Origin: Kitasatospora sp. MAP5-34
GTDB lineage: Bacteria > Actinomycetota > Actinomycetes > Streptomycetales > Streptomycetaceae
Assembly: GCF_029894335.1 (NCBI RefSeq)
Contig: NZ_JARXZC010000004.1
Coordinates: forward strand, 1 to 64,000
DNA: 64,000 nucleotides
Direction of reading: 5' to 3'
Below the pieces are notes generated by a model. The model was not told where the DNA came from. It did no database searches and saw only the letters and a list, made by a program, of their open reading frames with translations. Each line of letters begins with the position of its first letter. The first letter of the stretch is position 1. Shown here piece by piece: positions 16,828 through 24,695 of this stretch. The translations under genes were made by a program, and so were the position numbers.

Positions 16828-17529
16828 ATGTCAGCACCGTCACTTCGCGCCCGGGTCCGCTCCGAGATGACCGAGGAGATCAAGGCGGTGGCTCGCCGAC
16901 GCCTGGCGGCGGACGGGGCCAACCTGTCGCTGCGCGGGGTGGCCAGGGACATGGGAGTGGTCGCGTCGGCGCTCTACCGGTACTTCCCGAGCCGGGACGA
17001 CCTGCTGACCGCGCTGATCACGGAGGCGTACGAGGCGCTCGCCACCGCTGCGAGGGAGGCCGACGCCCGGGTGCCACGGACGGACACCCGGGGGCGCTGG
17101 CTGGCCGTAGGGCACGCCGTACGGGAGTGGGCGCTGGCCCATCCGGCCGAGTACGGCCTGCTCTACGGCAGCCCGGTGCCCGGGTACGCGGCGCCGCAGG
17201 ACACCGGTGCGCCGGCCACGGCCGTGGTCTTCCTGCTGGTCGGGGCAGCGGCCGAGGCGGCACAGGAGCGGCCCGGCGCCCTCCCGCAGTCCGCGCCGCT
17301 GCCCGAGGCGGTACGGGCCGACCTGCGCAGGCTGATCGACCAGCAGCCCGGTGAGATCCCCGAGGAGCTGCTCGGACGCGTGTTCGCGGGCTGGGTCCAC
17401 CTCTTCGGGCTGGTCAGTTTCGAGGTGTTCGGTCGGATGGAAGCGACCATCGAGGCCCGCCGGGAGTACTTCGAACACCAGATGGGCCTGATGGCCGATC
17501 TGGCAGGGCTGCCGTCCGGCGCCCATTAG
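16828..17529 (+). CDS. TetR/AcrR-family transcriptional regulator
   Basis: This 233-residue regulator has an N-terminal helix-turn-helix (AVARRRLAADGANLSLRGVARDMGVVASALYRYFPSRDDLLTALITEAYE, about residues 13-62) and a TetR C-terminal domain with WALAHPAEYGLLYGSPVPGY, seen in the WHG/TetR_C_13-like group. The ATG at 16828 was chosen over the open frame from 16717 because it leaves the operators upstream. It is divergent from the NAD epimerase gene and very likely represses it and itself. The effector is unknown. Confidence 0.93.
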   Translation: MSAPSLRARVRSEMTEEIKAVARRRLAADGANLSLRGVARDMGVVASALYRYFPSRDDLLTALITEAYEALATAAREADARVPRTDTRGRWLAVGHAVREWALAHPAEYGLLYGSPVPGYAAPQDTGAPATAVVFLLVGAAAEAAQERPGALPQSAPLPEAVRADLRRLIDQQPGEIPEELLGRVFAGWVHLFGLVSFEVFGRMEATIEARREYFEHQMGLMADLAGLPSGAH

Positions 17530-17638
17530 CCCGCGTCGGCCTGCGTCGGCTCCCGGCGCCCTCGAACTCCGGGGTGTCCGCGACGAATTGGCCGTACGTG
17601 GCCCGTTGGGTGGGCGTCGGGTCGGGGCGCGGACCGGC

Positions 17639-18082
17639 TCATTCGAACAGGTGCGCGTTGACCGCCCGTGCGGCCTCGGCCAGTTCGGGCAGTTCGACGA
17701 CCGTCACCCCGGCGGCGCCGAGCAGCGCGGTGCCCTGGCAGCCCGTGACGAAGAGATCCGGCTCCCGCCAGGTGACGACCACCCGTGGGATGCCGGCGGC
17801 GATGATCAACTGGGCGCAGGTGCGCGGCCGGGAGGCGCGCTGCCCGCAGGGCTCCAGTGAGCTGTAGATGGTCGCGCCGCGCAGCCGGGGATCGTCGGCG
17901 GGCAGCTTGCCGAGTGCCGCCTCCTCGGCGTGGTCGTGCGCGTCGACCTCGCGGCTGTAGCCCTCGCTGAGCACCGTCCCGTCGGCGCCGACGATCACCG
18001 CGCCGACCGAGAAGGCGGTCTCGGACGGCGGGCAGAGCTTGGACAGCTCGACCGCGCGGGCCAGCCAGAAGAGATCGGTCAC
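17639..18082 (-). CDS. RibD-type cytidine/deoxycytidylate-fold deaminase, stand-alone
   Basis: This 147-residue zinc-dependent deaminase domain resembles the N-terminal half of RibD. Zinc-site motifs are visible as DHAEEA (His, catalytic Glu) and EPCGQRASRPRTCAQLI (two Cys); the RibD consensus PCxHxGRTPPC is altered, with Gln where His is usual. The GTG start at 18082 overlaps the stop of the upstream reductase gene (GTGA), so the two are translationally coupled and together rebuild a RibD-like deaminase/reductase pair from separate polypeptides. The true substrate may be a pyrimidine other than the riboflavin intermediate. Confidence 0.88.
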   Translation of the reverse strand: MTDLFWLARAVELSKLCPPSETAFSVGAVIVGADGTVLSEGYSREVDAHDHAEEAALGKLPADDPRLRGATIYSSLEPCGQRASRPRTCAQLIIAAGIPRVVVTWREPDLFVTGCQGTALLGAAGVTVVELPELAEAARAVNAHLFE

Positions 18083-18822
18083 TGGGCGTACTCCTTTGGG
18101 GCGTACCGGAGCAGGACGACATCACCCACAGTACGTGCCCCCAACAGCCGCATCCGCCCACCGGGCCCGCCCGGAAAGGCGGCCGGGCCGACGAAGCGCG
18201 GCGCGCCCGCCTGGCCGACCAGCAGCGGTGCGACGGTGAGCTGAAGCTCGTCGGCGAGCCCCTGGGCGAGGAACTGGGTGTGTACGCCGCTGCCGCCCTC
18301 GACCATCAGCCGTTCGACGCCGCGCCCGCCCAGATCGTCCAGTACGGCGCCGAGTTCCACCGTCTCGCCGACCCCGGCCACCTCCGCCAGCCCGTCCAGC
18401 TCGGCACGCAGCCGGGGTGCCGAGGCGAGCGTGGTGTACGCGAGCTTCCGGCCCCCGGTGTGCCAGAACCTCAGCCCGGAACCCAGCGAACCGCTCCCGC
18501 TGAGCGTGACCTTGAGCGGGTACGCGGGTTTCCCGGCGGCGACCCGGGCCGCCCGTCGCTCGGGTGAGTTGACCAGCAGCCGGGGGTTGTCCAGGCGCAG
18601 GGTGTTACCGCCGACCAGGAGGGCGTCGCAGGAGGCGCGTACCTCGTCCACCCGGTCGAAGTCCTCGGGGTTGGAGAGCAGCAGGCGCTCCGGGGACGCG
18701 TCGTCCAGGTACCCGTCGATCGACATCGCGGCGCTGAGCAGGACGTACGGGCGGCGAGGTGCCAAGGCAGGGTCCGTTCTCTCGGAGTCTTCTCCCTCCG
18801 AGGCTTCGCTCGGTGCTGCCAC
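18079..18822 (-). CDS. RibD C-terminal/dihydrofolate reductase-like reductase
   Basis: This roughly 247-residue NADPH-dependent reductase domain begins with RPYVLLSAAMSIDGYLDD and continues with DALLVGGNTLRLDNPRLLVN, YPLKVTLSGSG and VERLMVEGGSGVHTQFLAQGLADELQLTVAP, the RibD_C signature. The GTG at 18822 (VAAPSEASEGEDSERTD) is the nearest good start; the upstream frame to 19146 is probably shadow. Immediately downstream, overlapping by 4 nt, is the deaminase. Together they may act in riboflavin, deazaflavin or specialised pyrimidine metabolism; no other rib genes are here. Confidence 0.85.
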   Translation of the reverse strand: MAAPSEASEGEDSERTDPALAPRRPYVLLSAAMSIDGYLDDASPERLLLSNPEDFDRVDEVRASCDALLVGGNTLRLDNPRLLVNSPERRAARVAAGKPAYPLKVTLSGSGSLGSGLRFWHTGGRKLAYTTLASAPRLRAELDGLAEVAGVGETVELGAVLDDLGGRGVERLMVEGGSGVHTQFLAQGLADELQLTVAPLLVGQAGAPRFVGPAAFPGGPGGRMRLLGARTVGDVVLLRYAPKEYAQ

Positions 18823-18847
18823 CGTACGACCTGCGGACCCCCGTGGC

Positions 18848-19432
18848 TCAGCCGGTGCGGGGCGGTACCGGCAGGGGGAGTGCGGGCAGGCCGTCGATGC
18901 TGCTGCCGATGTACTGCTTGCCCTCGCAGTAGGCCGAGAACTGGTCCTCGCCCTTGCGCTCGAAGTACTCGGAGTGCAGGCTGCGGTCCTCCCGGAAGTC
19001 CATGAACGGGACGGCGTAGCCGCAGGAGTCGCTGACCCGCTCGGCGTGCACCAGGACGATCGCCCGCAGTCCGGCGCCGTCCACGGACGGGTCGAAGAGC
19101 GCCAGCAGCCCGGCGAAGCGCGGGTCGTCACGGAAGACCGGCTCACCGCGTCCGTGCACCCGCACCACCGTGGGTGGCCCGGTGAAGGCGCACCACATCA
19201 GGGTGATCCGCCCGTTCTCCCGCAGGTGGGCGATGGTCTCGGCGGTGCTGCCACCGAAGTCCAGGTAGGCGAGGGTCAGTTCGTCCAGTATCGCCAGCGT
19301 TCCGGAGCGTCCCTTGGGGGAGACGTTGACGTGCCCGTCGTCCGCGAGCGGGGCGGTGGCGGTGAAGAAGATCGGCTGACTCTCGATGAACTTCCGCAGG
19401 CGGCCGTCGATGCGCTCGTAGGTTTTTCCCAT
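18848..19432 (-). CDS. Pyridoxamine 5'-phosphate oxidase-fold protein
   Basis: This 194-residue split-barrel FMN/F420-binding-type protein contains KFIESQPIFFTATAPLADDGHVNVSPKGRSGTLAILDELTLAYLDFGGS, then ENGRITLMWCAFTGPPTVVRVHGRG, which are standard for the PPOX family of putative oxidoreductases. The C-terminal region (CGYAVPFMDFREDR) is typical of a longer subgroup. The ATG at 19432 is supported by the MGKTYERIDGRLRKFIE start. It is divergent from the methyltransferase gene, with an inverted repeat between them. The reaction is unknown. Confidence 0.9.
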   Translation of the reverse strand: MGKTYERIDGRLRKFIESQPIFFTATAPLADDGHVNVSPKGRSGTLAILDELTLAYLDFGGSTAETIAHLRENGRITLMWCAFTGPPTVVRVHGRGEPVFRDDPRFAGLLALFDPSVDGAGLRAIVLVHAERVSDSCGYAVPFMDFREDRSLHSEYFERKGEDQFSAYCEGKQYIGSSIDGLPALPLPVPPRTG

Positions 19433-19448
19433 GACCTCAATTATGGCC

Positions 19449-19506
19449 AACATGAGTCGGGATGAGGATGGGTCCGGAGTGCGTCTTGAGATATGAGACT
19501 CATGTT
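19449..19506. promoter_or_regulatory. Inverted repeat between divergent PPOX and methyltransferase genes
   Basis: Perfect 10-bp arms AACATGAGTC (19449-19458) and GACTCATGTT (19497-19506), 38 nt apart, lie in the shared promoter region. It may be a paired operator; no regulator gene is adjacent. Confidence 0.4.
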
Positions 19507-19579
19507 CTCGATAGACGAGACGGCGCGTACGTTCGAAGCCGTCGCAGAAGAGCTGCACGACGAGTTGAGGGGAACCGTC

Positions 19580-20392
19580 ATGACGGACCGGCAGGCTGTC
19601 TACACCCATGGCCATCAGGAGTCGGTGCTGCGCTCGCACCGCTCACGTACCGCCGCCAACTCGGCGGCCTACCTGCTGGCCGAACTGCGCCCGGGCCAGG
19701 CCCTGCTGGACGTGGGCTGCGGACCCGGCACGATCACCGCCGACCTGGCGGAGCTGGTCGGCCCGGCCGGCCGGGTGGTCGCGGTGGACACCTCCGCCCA
19801 GGTGTTGGCGCAGGCGGCCGAGTACGTTGCCGGGCGCGGGCTGTCCAACGTGGTCTTCGAGATCGCCGATGTGCACCAACTGCAGTACCGGGATGGTGAG
19901 TTCGACGTCGTACATGCCCACCAGGTGCTGCAGCACGTCGCCGACCCGGTGGCGGCGCTGCGCGAGATGCGCCGGGTGGCCGTACCCGGCGGGGTGGTCG
20001 CGGCGCGCGACGCCGACTTCGCGGCGATGACCTGGTACCCGCAACTGCCCGAACTGTCCGACTGGATGGCCCTCTGTCAGCGGGTGTCCCGCGCCAACGG
20101 CGGAGAACCGGACGCGGGCCGCCGCCTGCTGTCCTGGGCCCGCGCGGCGGGCTTCACCGAGATCGAGAGCTCCTCCGCCACCTGGACGTACGCCACGCCG
20201 GGGCAGCGCGAGTGGTGGGGCGGACTGTGGGCCGACCGGGTCGTCGGCTCCGACCTCGCGGACAGCGCCATCGCCAAGGGGTACGCGACCCCGGCGGACC
20301 TGGAGCGGATCGCGGACGGCTGGCGCCGCTGGGCGGCCGATCCGGACGGCTGGTTCGCCGTGCTGCACGGCGAGGTGCTGGCTCGCGCCTGA
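19580..20392 (+). CDS. SAM-dependent class I methyltransferase
   Basis: This 270-residue methyltransferase has motif I LLDVGCGPGTITADLAE, motif II GRVVAVDTSAQVL, ADVHQLQYRDGEFDVVHAHQVLQHVADPVAALREM (motifs post-II/III) and PGGVVAARDADF. It resembles the UbiE/Methyltransf_11 group that acts on small molecules. The ATG at 19580 (MTDRQAVYTHGHQ) has GAGGGGA upstream; an in-frame ATG at 19493 would add 29 residues across the putative operator. The substrate is unknown. Confidence 0.91.
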   Translation: MTDRQAVYTHGHQESVLRSHRSRTAANSAAYLLAELRPGQALLDVGCGPGTITADLAELVGPAGRVVAVDTSAQVLAQAAEYVAGRGLSNVVFEIADVHQLQYRDGEFDVVHAHQVLQHVADPVAALREMRRVAVPGGVVAARDADFAAMTWYPQLPELSDWMALCQRVSRANGGEPDAGRRLLSWARAAGFTEIESSSATWTYATPGQREWWGGLWADRVVGSDLADSAIAKGYATPADLERIADGWRRWAADPDGWFAVLHGEVLARA

Positions 20393-20476
20393 GGCGCGGC
20401 CCAGCCGGCCCTTACCTGCTGTTAACGGGGGGCGTACTCGCCGGTAGCAGTCCGTCGGTACCGTCTGAGCTGTACC

Positions 20477-20508
20477 AGGCCCGGCCCGTCCCCCACCGGG
20501 CCGGGTCT
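20477..20508. terminator. Hairpin after the methyltransferase gene
   Basis: CCCGGCCCG (20480-20488) and CGGGCCGGG (20497-20505) form a 9-bp stem, extended by flanking wobble pairs, about 85 nt past the methyltransferase stop and 45 nt before the next start. Confidence 0.55.
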
Positions 20509-20553
20509 GCTGTCACGGTCCCGCCGCCGGCCCGGTCCGCTACCGTCAAGCGC

Positions 20554-20733
20554 ATGGAGACGGCGTACCGGGTGATGCGGCAGGACGACAACGGCAACCG
20601 CTTCCTGGTCGCCGAGGGGCTCACCCGGCCGGCGGCGGAGGCGCTCGCGGCCGAGTTCGAGGCTCGCGGCCACAAGCAGTTGTACTGGGTCGAGCGCAAC
20701 GACGCCGCACAGGTCCCCGACGGGTCCGCATAG
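20554..20733 (+). CDS. Small SPOR-domain-like protein
   Basis: This 59-residue protein (METAYRVMRQDDNGNRFLVAEGLTRPAAEALAAEFEARGHKQLYWVERND) resembles the short SPOR-like proteins annotated in streptomycetes. It is a single beta-alpha-beta unit matching VxRxDxxGNxFLV..L..AEAL...E.RGHKQ.Y.V. No signal or membrane segment is present, so peptidoglycan binding is doubtful. It ends 10 nt before the Nudix gene and probably shares its transcript. Confidence 0.8.
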   Translation: METAYRVMRQDDNGNRFLVAEGLTRPAAEALAAEFEARGHKQLYWVERNDAAQVPDGSA

Positions 20734-20743
20734 GGTCTCGTCC

Positions 20744-21151
20744 ATGGAGAACCGGATTGTCGTCGGCGGTGCCCTCATCCACCAGGGCCGGGTGCTGGCC
20801 GCCCGTCGCAGTGCGCCGCCCGAGGTGGCGGGGTACTGGGAGTTCCCGGGTGGCAAGGCCGAACCCGGCGAGACCCAGGAGCAGGCGTTGGAGCGCGAGC
20901 TCCACGAGGAGCTGGGTGTACGGGCTCGCGCGCTGGCGCAGCTGCCCGGCCGGTGGCCGCTGCGGCCGGGGTTGGAGCTGCGGATCTGGACCGCCGAGCT
21001 GCTCGCCGGTGACCCGCAGCCGCTGGAGGACCACTCCGAACTGCGCTGGCTCGGGCCGGAGGAGCTCACCGAGGTCGACTGGCTCGAACACGACCGCGAG
21101 GTGCTGCCCCACGTCGCCCGGCTGCTCACCGGCCGGCCCGGACCTGCCTGA
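20744..21151 (+). CDS. Nudix hydrolase, MutT-like
   Basis: This 135-residue hydrolase of nucleoside diphosphate-linked substrates carries a complete Nudix box, GGKAEPGETQEQALERELHEELGV (about residues 37-60). ENRIVVGGALIHQGRVLAARRS at the N-terminus and LRWLGPEELTEVDWLEHDREVLPHVA at the C-terminus resemble MutT/8-oxo-dGTP diphosphatases, so sanitising oxidised dGTP is the likely role. The ATG at 20744 lies 10 nt after the SPOR-like gene. The stop is followed by a short degenerate repeat (CTGCCTGAACC..GACCTGCCTGAACC). Confidence 0.93.
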   Translation: MENRIVVGGALIHQGRVLAARRSAPPEVAGYWEFPGGKAEPGETQEQALERELHEELGVRARALAQLPGRWPLRPGLELRIWTAELLAGDPQPLEDHSELRWLGPEELTEVDWLEHDREVLPHVARLLTGRPGPA

Positions 21152-21420
21152 ACCCGACCTGCCTGAACCAGACTTGTCCGAACTGGCCCGGGCGACGTTT
21201 AGGCCAGGTAGGTCAATCGGAAAAGACGACCCTGAATGCCGGGATAGCCGGGCATTTTGCGGGGTATGTCACTGTTCGGCAGCATTCGTCACCATCGGTG
21301 AGGCGGAGCCGGGGCAGTCGGTGCGGAGCGTCGGTCACCCGCCGACGCACCCGCCACGGCACCGCCGCCGGGGTGGCAGTCCGAGCAGTCCGAGCAGCCC
21401 GAGAGCCGGAGGCTCCGTCG

Positions 21421-24384
21421 GTGTCGAGTACGGGTAACGGCGGGGGAGAGCGACCGCCCCAGGGCCTGCCCCGGCGGGAGCCGCAGCGTGCGACCGGCGC
21501 GGGTGACGGCCCGGCCCGCTCACGCTCGAACCCCAGCGGCAGCAGCGGCAGCAGCGGCGCTCGAAGCGCCAAGGGCGCACGGAGCGTGGGCAGCGCTGCC
21601 GCCCGCGCCCGCCTGCGACGCAGCACGCCCCCGCGCACACCGCCACGTACCCCACCGCGTACGCCTCAACGCACGCCCCCGCGCACGCTCCCGTCCGCAG
21701 TCGGCCCGCGCGAGCAGGGTGACCGGACCGCTCGGGGGCAGCAGCCCCACCACCGCTCGGCCGCCGCACCGGGCGGTCCGCCCGGCGCCCCCACCGCCCC
21801 CGGTGTGTTCGCCGCGCCCACCGCGCGGGGCCGCCCCGCCGCGCCCTTCCCCGGGACCGTCGTCTCGCCCGCCGAGCGCTTCGGCAGACACGCGCAGGGC
21901 AGCCTCTTCGACATCGTCAAGGTCGCCATCGCGATCCTCGACACCGCCGGCCGGGTGGTCCTGTGGAGCCCGGCCGCCGAGCAGCTGCTCGGCTGGCCGA
22001 GCGAGCTGCTGGTAGGCCGCCGGATCGAGGAGCTGATCGTCCAGGAGGCGCGGGTCAGCGAGGCCCGGGCGGCGATCCGGGACGCCCTGCGTGACGGGGA
22101 CTGGCGCGGCCTGACCGAACTGCAGCACCGGGACGGCTGGAAAGTCCCGGTCGAAGCCCGGATCTCGCTGCTGGTCGACGGCGACGGCACCCCGTTCCTG
22201 CAGGTCGCGCTCGCCGAGGCCGGTACGTTGCGGGCGGTCGAGCGCGACCTCGCCGTCCGGGACGCGCTGTTCGAGCAGTCGCCGCTCGGTATCGCCATCC
22301 TCGACACCGAGCTGCGCTACACCGCTGTCAACCGGACCCTGGCCGAGATGAACGGCCTCGCCGCCGAGGACCATGTCGGCCGCACCACCGGCGAGACCCT
22401 CCCCGAGCGGGCCGCCGACGAGATCACCGCGATCCAGCGGCAGGTGCTGGCGACGGGCGAGCCGGTCGTCGACGTCACGCTGGCCGCGCCGAGCACCGCC
22501 CGCTCCGGCTACCGCTCGATCTCGTACAGCCGGATGACCGACCGCGCGGGCAAGGTGCTCGGCATCTCCGGCACCGTGATGGACGTGACCGACCGCTACC
22601 GGGCGGTGGCCAAGGTCGAGAACGCCCGGCGCCGGCTGTCGCTGCTCAACGAGTTCGGCTCCCGGGTCGGTGACCTGCTCGACGCCTCCCGGATCGCCCA
22701 GGAGCTGGCCGGGGCGGTCGTTCCTCGGCTGGCGGACTTCGCGGCGGTGATCCTGCTGCAGGCGGTCGCGCACGGCGACGATCTGCCCCGGCACGGTCAC
22801 GACCGCCGTACCTCGCTGCTCCAGCTCGGCGTGGCCGCCGTCCAGGACGGGCCCGAGGTGGAGGTGATGCTGCGGCGCGGCGCCCGGGTCACCTTCGCCG
22901 AGGACTCCTCCTTCGGCCGCGTGCTGCGCACCGGCGTGCCCGAGCTGCTCTCCGGGCCGGCCGAGCTGAGCGATCTCACCTATCCGGGCGACCCGAAGGT
23001 GCAGGCGGCGCACGACCTGGGCGTGCACTCCCGGCTGGTCGTCCCGCTGCGCGCCCGGGGCATCGTGATCGGGCTGCTGGTGGTCAGCCGGGCCGGCTAC
23101 CGCGAGGGGTTCGACCGGGACGACCTGGCGTTCACCGTCGAGCTCGCCGACCGGGCGGGCAGCTCGCTCGACAACGCCCGCCTCTACGCCCGGGAGCGTA
23201 CTGCCGCGCTCACCCTGCAGCGGACCCTGCTGCCCCAGCAGGTGCCGCAGCCCCCCGGGGTCGAGGTGGCGTACCGGTACGTGCCCGGCAGCAGTGGCAC
23301 CGAGGTCGGCGGCGACTGGTTCGACGTGATCCCGCTGCCGGGCGAGCGGACCGCCCTGGTGGTGGGCGACGTGATGGGCCACGGGCTGCGGGCGGCCGCG
23401 ACGATGGGACGGCTGCGCACCGCCGTCCGCACCCTGGCCGGGCTCGACCTGCCGCCGGACGTCCTGCTCCGGCACGTCCACGACCTGGCCGACGACCTTG
23501 CCCAGGGCCCGGACGAGGCGCTGCTCGCCACCTGCGTCTACGTCGTCTTCGACCCGGCGACCGGCCGACTGACGGCGACCAAGGCAGGCCACATCCCGCC
23601 GATCCTGATCGTCCCCAAGGAGCCGGTGGAGGAGTCCGCCGGGATCGGCGGCGCGCTGCCCGGCGGGGTGGGCCAGATCCTGGATCTGCCGTCCGGTGCC
23701 CCGCTCGGCGTCGGCGGCGTCCCGTTCGAGTCGATCGAGCTGGAGATTCCGGAGGGCAGCCTGCTGGCCCTCTGCACGGACGGCCTGGTGGAGTCCCGGG
23801 ACAAGGACCTGGACGTGGGGCTGGGCAGGCTGCTCAGCGTCCTGGAACAGCCGTACGCGTCGATCCAGCAGGCCTGCGAGGCGGTGCTCGCCACCATGGA
23901 GCAGGGGCGGGAGCCGGACGACGTCGCGCTGCTGCTGGCCCGCCTCGGGCGCGGGCAGGCGGGCGTCCCGACGGCCGGGTGGACGCTGCCCGCCGAGCCG
24001 ACCGCCGTCTCCCGGGCCCGCCGACTGGTCCGTGGCACGCTCGCGGAGTGGCGGGTCGAGCACCTCACCGACACCGCCGAGCTGCTGGTCAGCGAGCTGG
24101 TCACGAACTCCGTCCGGTACGCCAGCGCCCCCATCGGCGTCCGGCTCACCCTCGGTGACACCCTGCTGGTCGAGATCTCCGACCCGCTGCCCGACCCGCC
24201 CCGGGAGCGGCACGCGGCCGCGGCCGACGAGGGCGGCCGAGGGCTGGAGCTGGTCCGCCGCCTGGCACTGCGCTGGGGGGCCCGGGCCGAGGGCATGGGC
24301 AAGGTGGTCTGGTTCGACCTGGCCCTGGTCGACCCGGGGTACGAGCCGGACAGCGAGTTCGACGACGCCCCGGAGCTGCGGTGA
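21421..24384 (+). CDS. PAS-PAS-GAF-PP2C phosphatase with C-terminal HATPase domain
   Basis: This roughly 987-residue regulator has a disordered Arg/Pro/Ser-rich N-terminus (residues 1-150) with PPRT-type repeats, then a PAS domain (FDIVKVAIAILDTAGRVVLWSPAAEQLLG), a second PAS (LFEQSPLGIAILDTELRYTAVN), a GAF domain and a SpoIIE/PP2C phosphatase (RTLLPQQ.., EVGGDWFDVIPLPGE near residue 630, GDVMGHGLRAA). It ends in an RsbW-like HATPase domain (TAELLVSELVTNSVRYA near 890; GGRGLELV). The combination suggests dephosphorylation of an anti-sigma-factor antagonist and kinase/anti-sigma activity in one protein. The GTG at 21421 has GGAGG 8 nt upstream. A paralogue follows. Confidence 0.93.
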   Translation: MSSTGNGGGERPPQGLPRREPQRATGAGDGPARSRSNPSGSSGSSGARSAKGARSVGSAAARARLRRSTPPRTPPRTPPRTPQRTPPRTLPSAVGPREQGDRTARGQQPHHRSAAAPGGPPGAPTAPGVFAAPTARGRPAAPFPGTVVSPAERFGRHAQGSLFDIVKVAIAILDTAGRVVLWSPAAEQLLGWPSELLVGRRIEELIVQEARVSEARAAIRDALRDGDWRGLTELQHRDGWKVPVEARISLLVDGDGTPFLQVALAEAGTLRAVERDLAVRDALFEQSPLGIAILDTELRYTAVNRTLAEMNGLAAEDHVGRTTGETLPERAADEITAIQRQVLATGEPVVDVTLAAPSTARSGYRSISYSRMTDRAGKVLGISGTVMDVTDRYRAVAKVENARRRLSLLNEFGSRVGDLLDASRIAQELAGAVVPRLADFAAVILLQAVAHGDDLPRHGHDRRTSLLQLGVAAVQDGPEVEVMLRRGARVTFAEDSSFGRVLRTGVPELLSGPAELSDLTYPGDPKVQAAHDLGVHSRLVVPLRARGIVIGLLVVSRAGYREGFDRDDLAFTVELADRAGSSLDNARLYARERTAALTLQRTLLPQQVPQPPGVEVAYRYVPGSSGTEVGGDWFDVIPLPGERTALVVGDVMGHGLRAAATMGRLRTAVRTLAGLDLPPDVLLRHVHDLADDLAQGPDEALLATCVYVVFDPATGRLTATKAGHIPPILIVPKEPVEESAGIGGALPGGVGQILDLPSGAPLGVGGVPFESIELEIPEGSLLALCTDGLVESRDKDLDVGLGRLLSVLEQPYASIQQACEAVLATMEQGREPDDVALLLARLGRGQAGVPTAGWTLPAEPTAVSRARRLVRGTLAEWRVEHLTDTAELLVSELVTNSVRYASAPIGVRLTLGDTLLVEISDPLPDPPRERHAAAADEGGRGLELVRRLALRWGARAEGMGKVVWFDLALVDPGYEPDSEFDDAPELR

Positions 24385-24695
24385 TGAAGCTGTGGTGATG
24401 TGGCAGGTGATGTCGCATCAGGAAACCACGTGATTACCGACACATGTGCGAGCAACGGCCGCCTGTGGCACGGCTGTAGCTCGGCTGTGACACAGCGTGG
24501 GGCGCACCCCTGCGGCGGAGCGTGATCTTGCCGCTGCCCTGCGTGGTTCGAACAGGCCCGGCCGGGTAGGGAGACCCGGAGAAGGGACCACCCGATTCGA
24601 TGTTGTGATGTCAGGGACGTGTGCGCGTGCTCTCCGATGATGAATGATGGGTCTTCTCGACATCCGGATGGGCGCGGGTTGGAGGGGTCGGTCCG
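24385..24695. other. Intergenic region between the two PP2C regulators
   Basis: About 311 nt without a supportable gene. It contains short imperfect repeats (for example GGCTGTAGCTCGGCTGTGACA) and a GGAGGGG ribosome binding site at its end. No clear terminator or promoter was identified. Confidence 0.6.

Noticed and set aside
21600..21700. Short repeats reminiscent of a CRISPR array
   Set aside because: The units are about 12 bp without unique spacers, lie in frame inside a gene and encode PPRT repeats.
24530..24560. GGTTCGAACA resembling a tRNA T-loop
   Set aside because: No acceptor, D or anticodon stems can be built around it.
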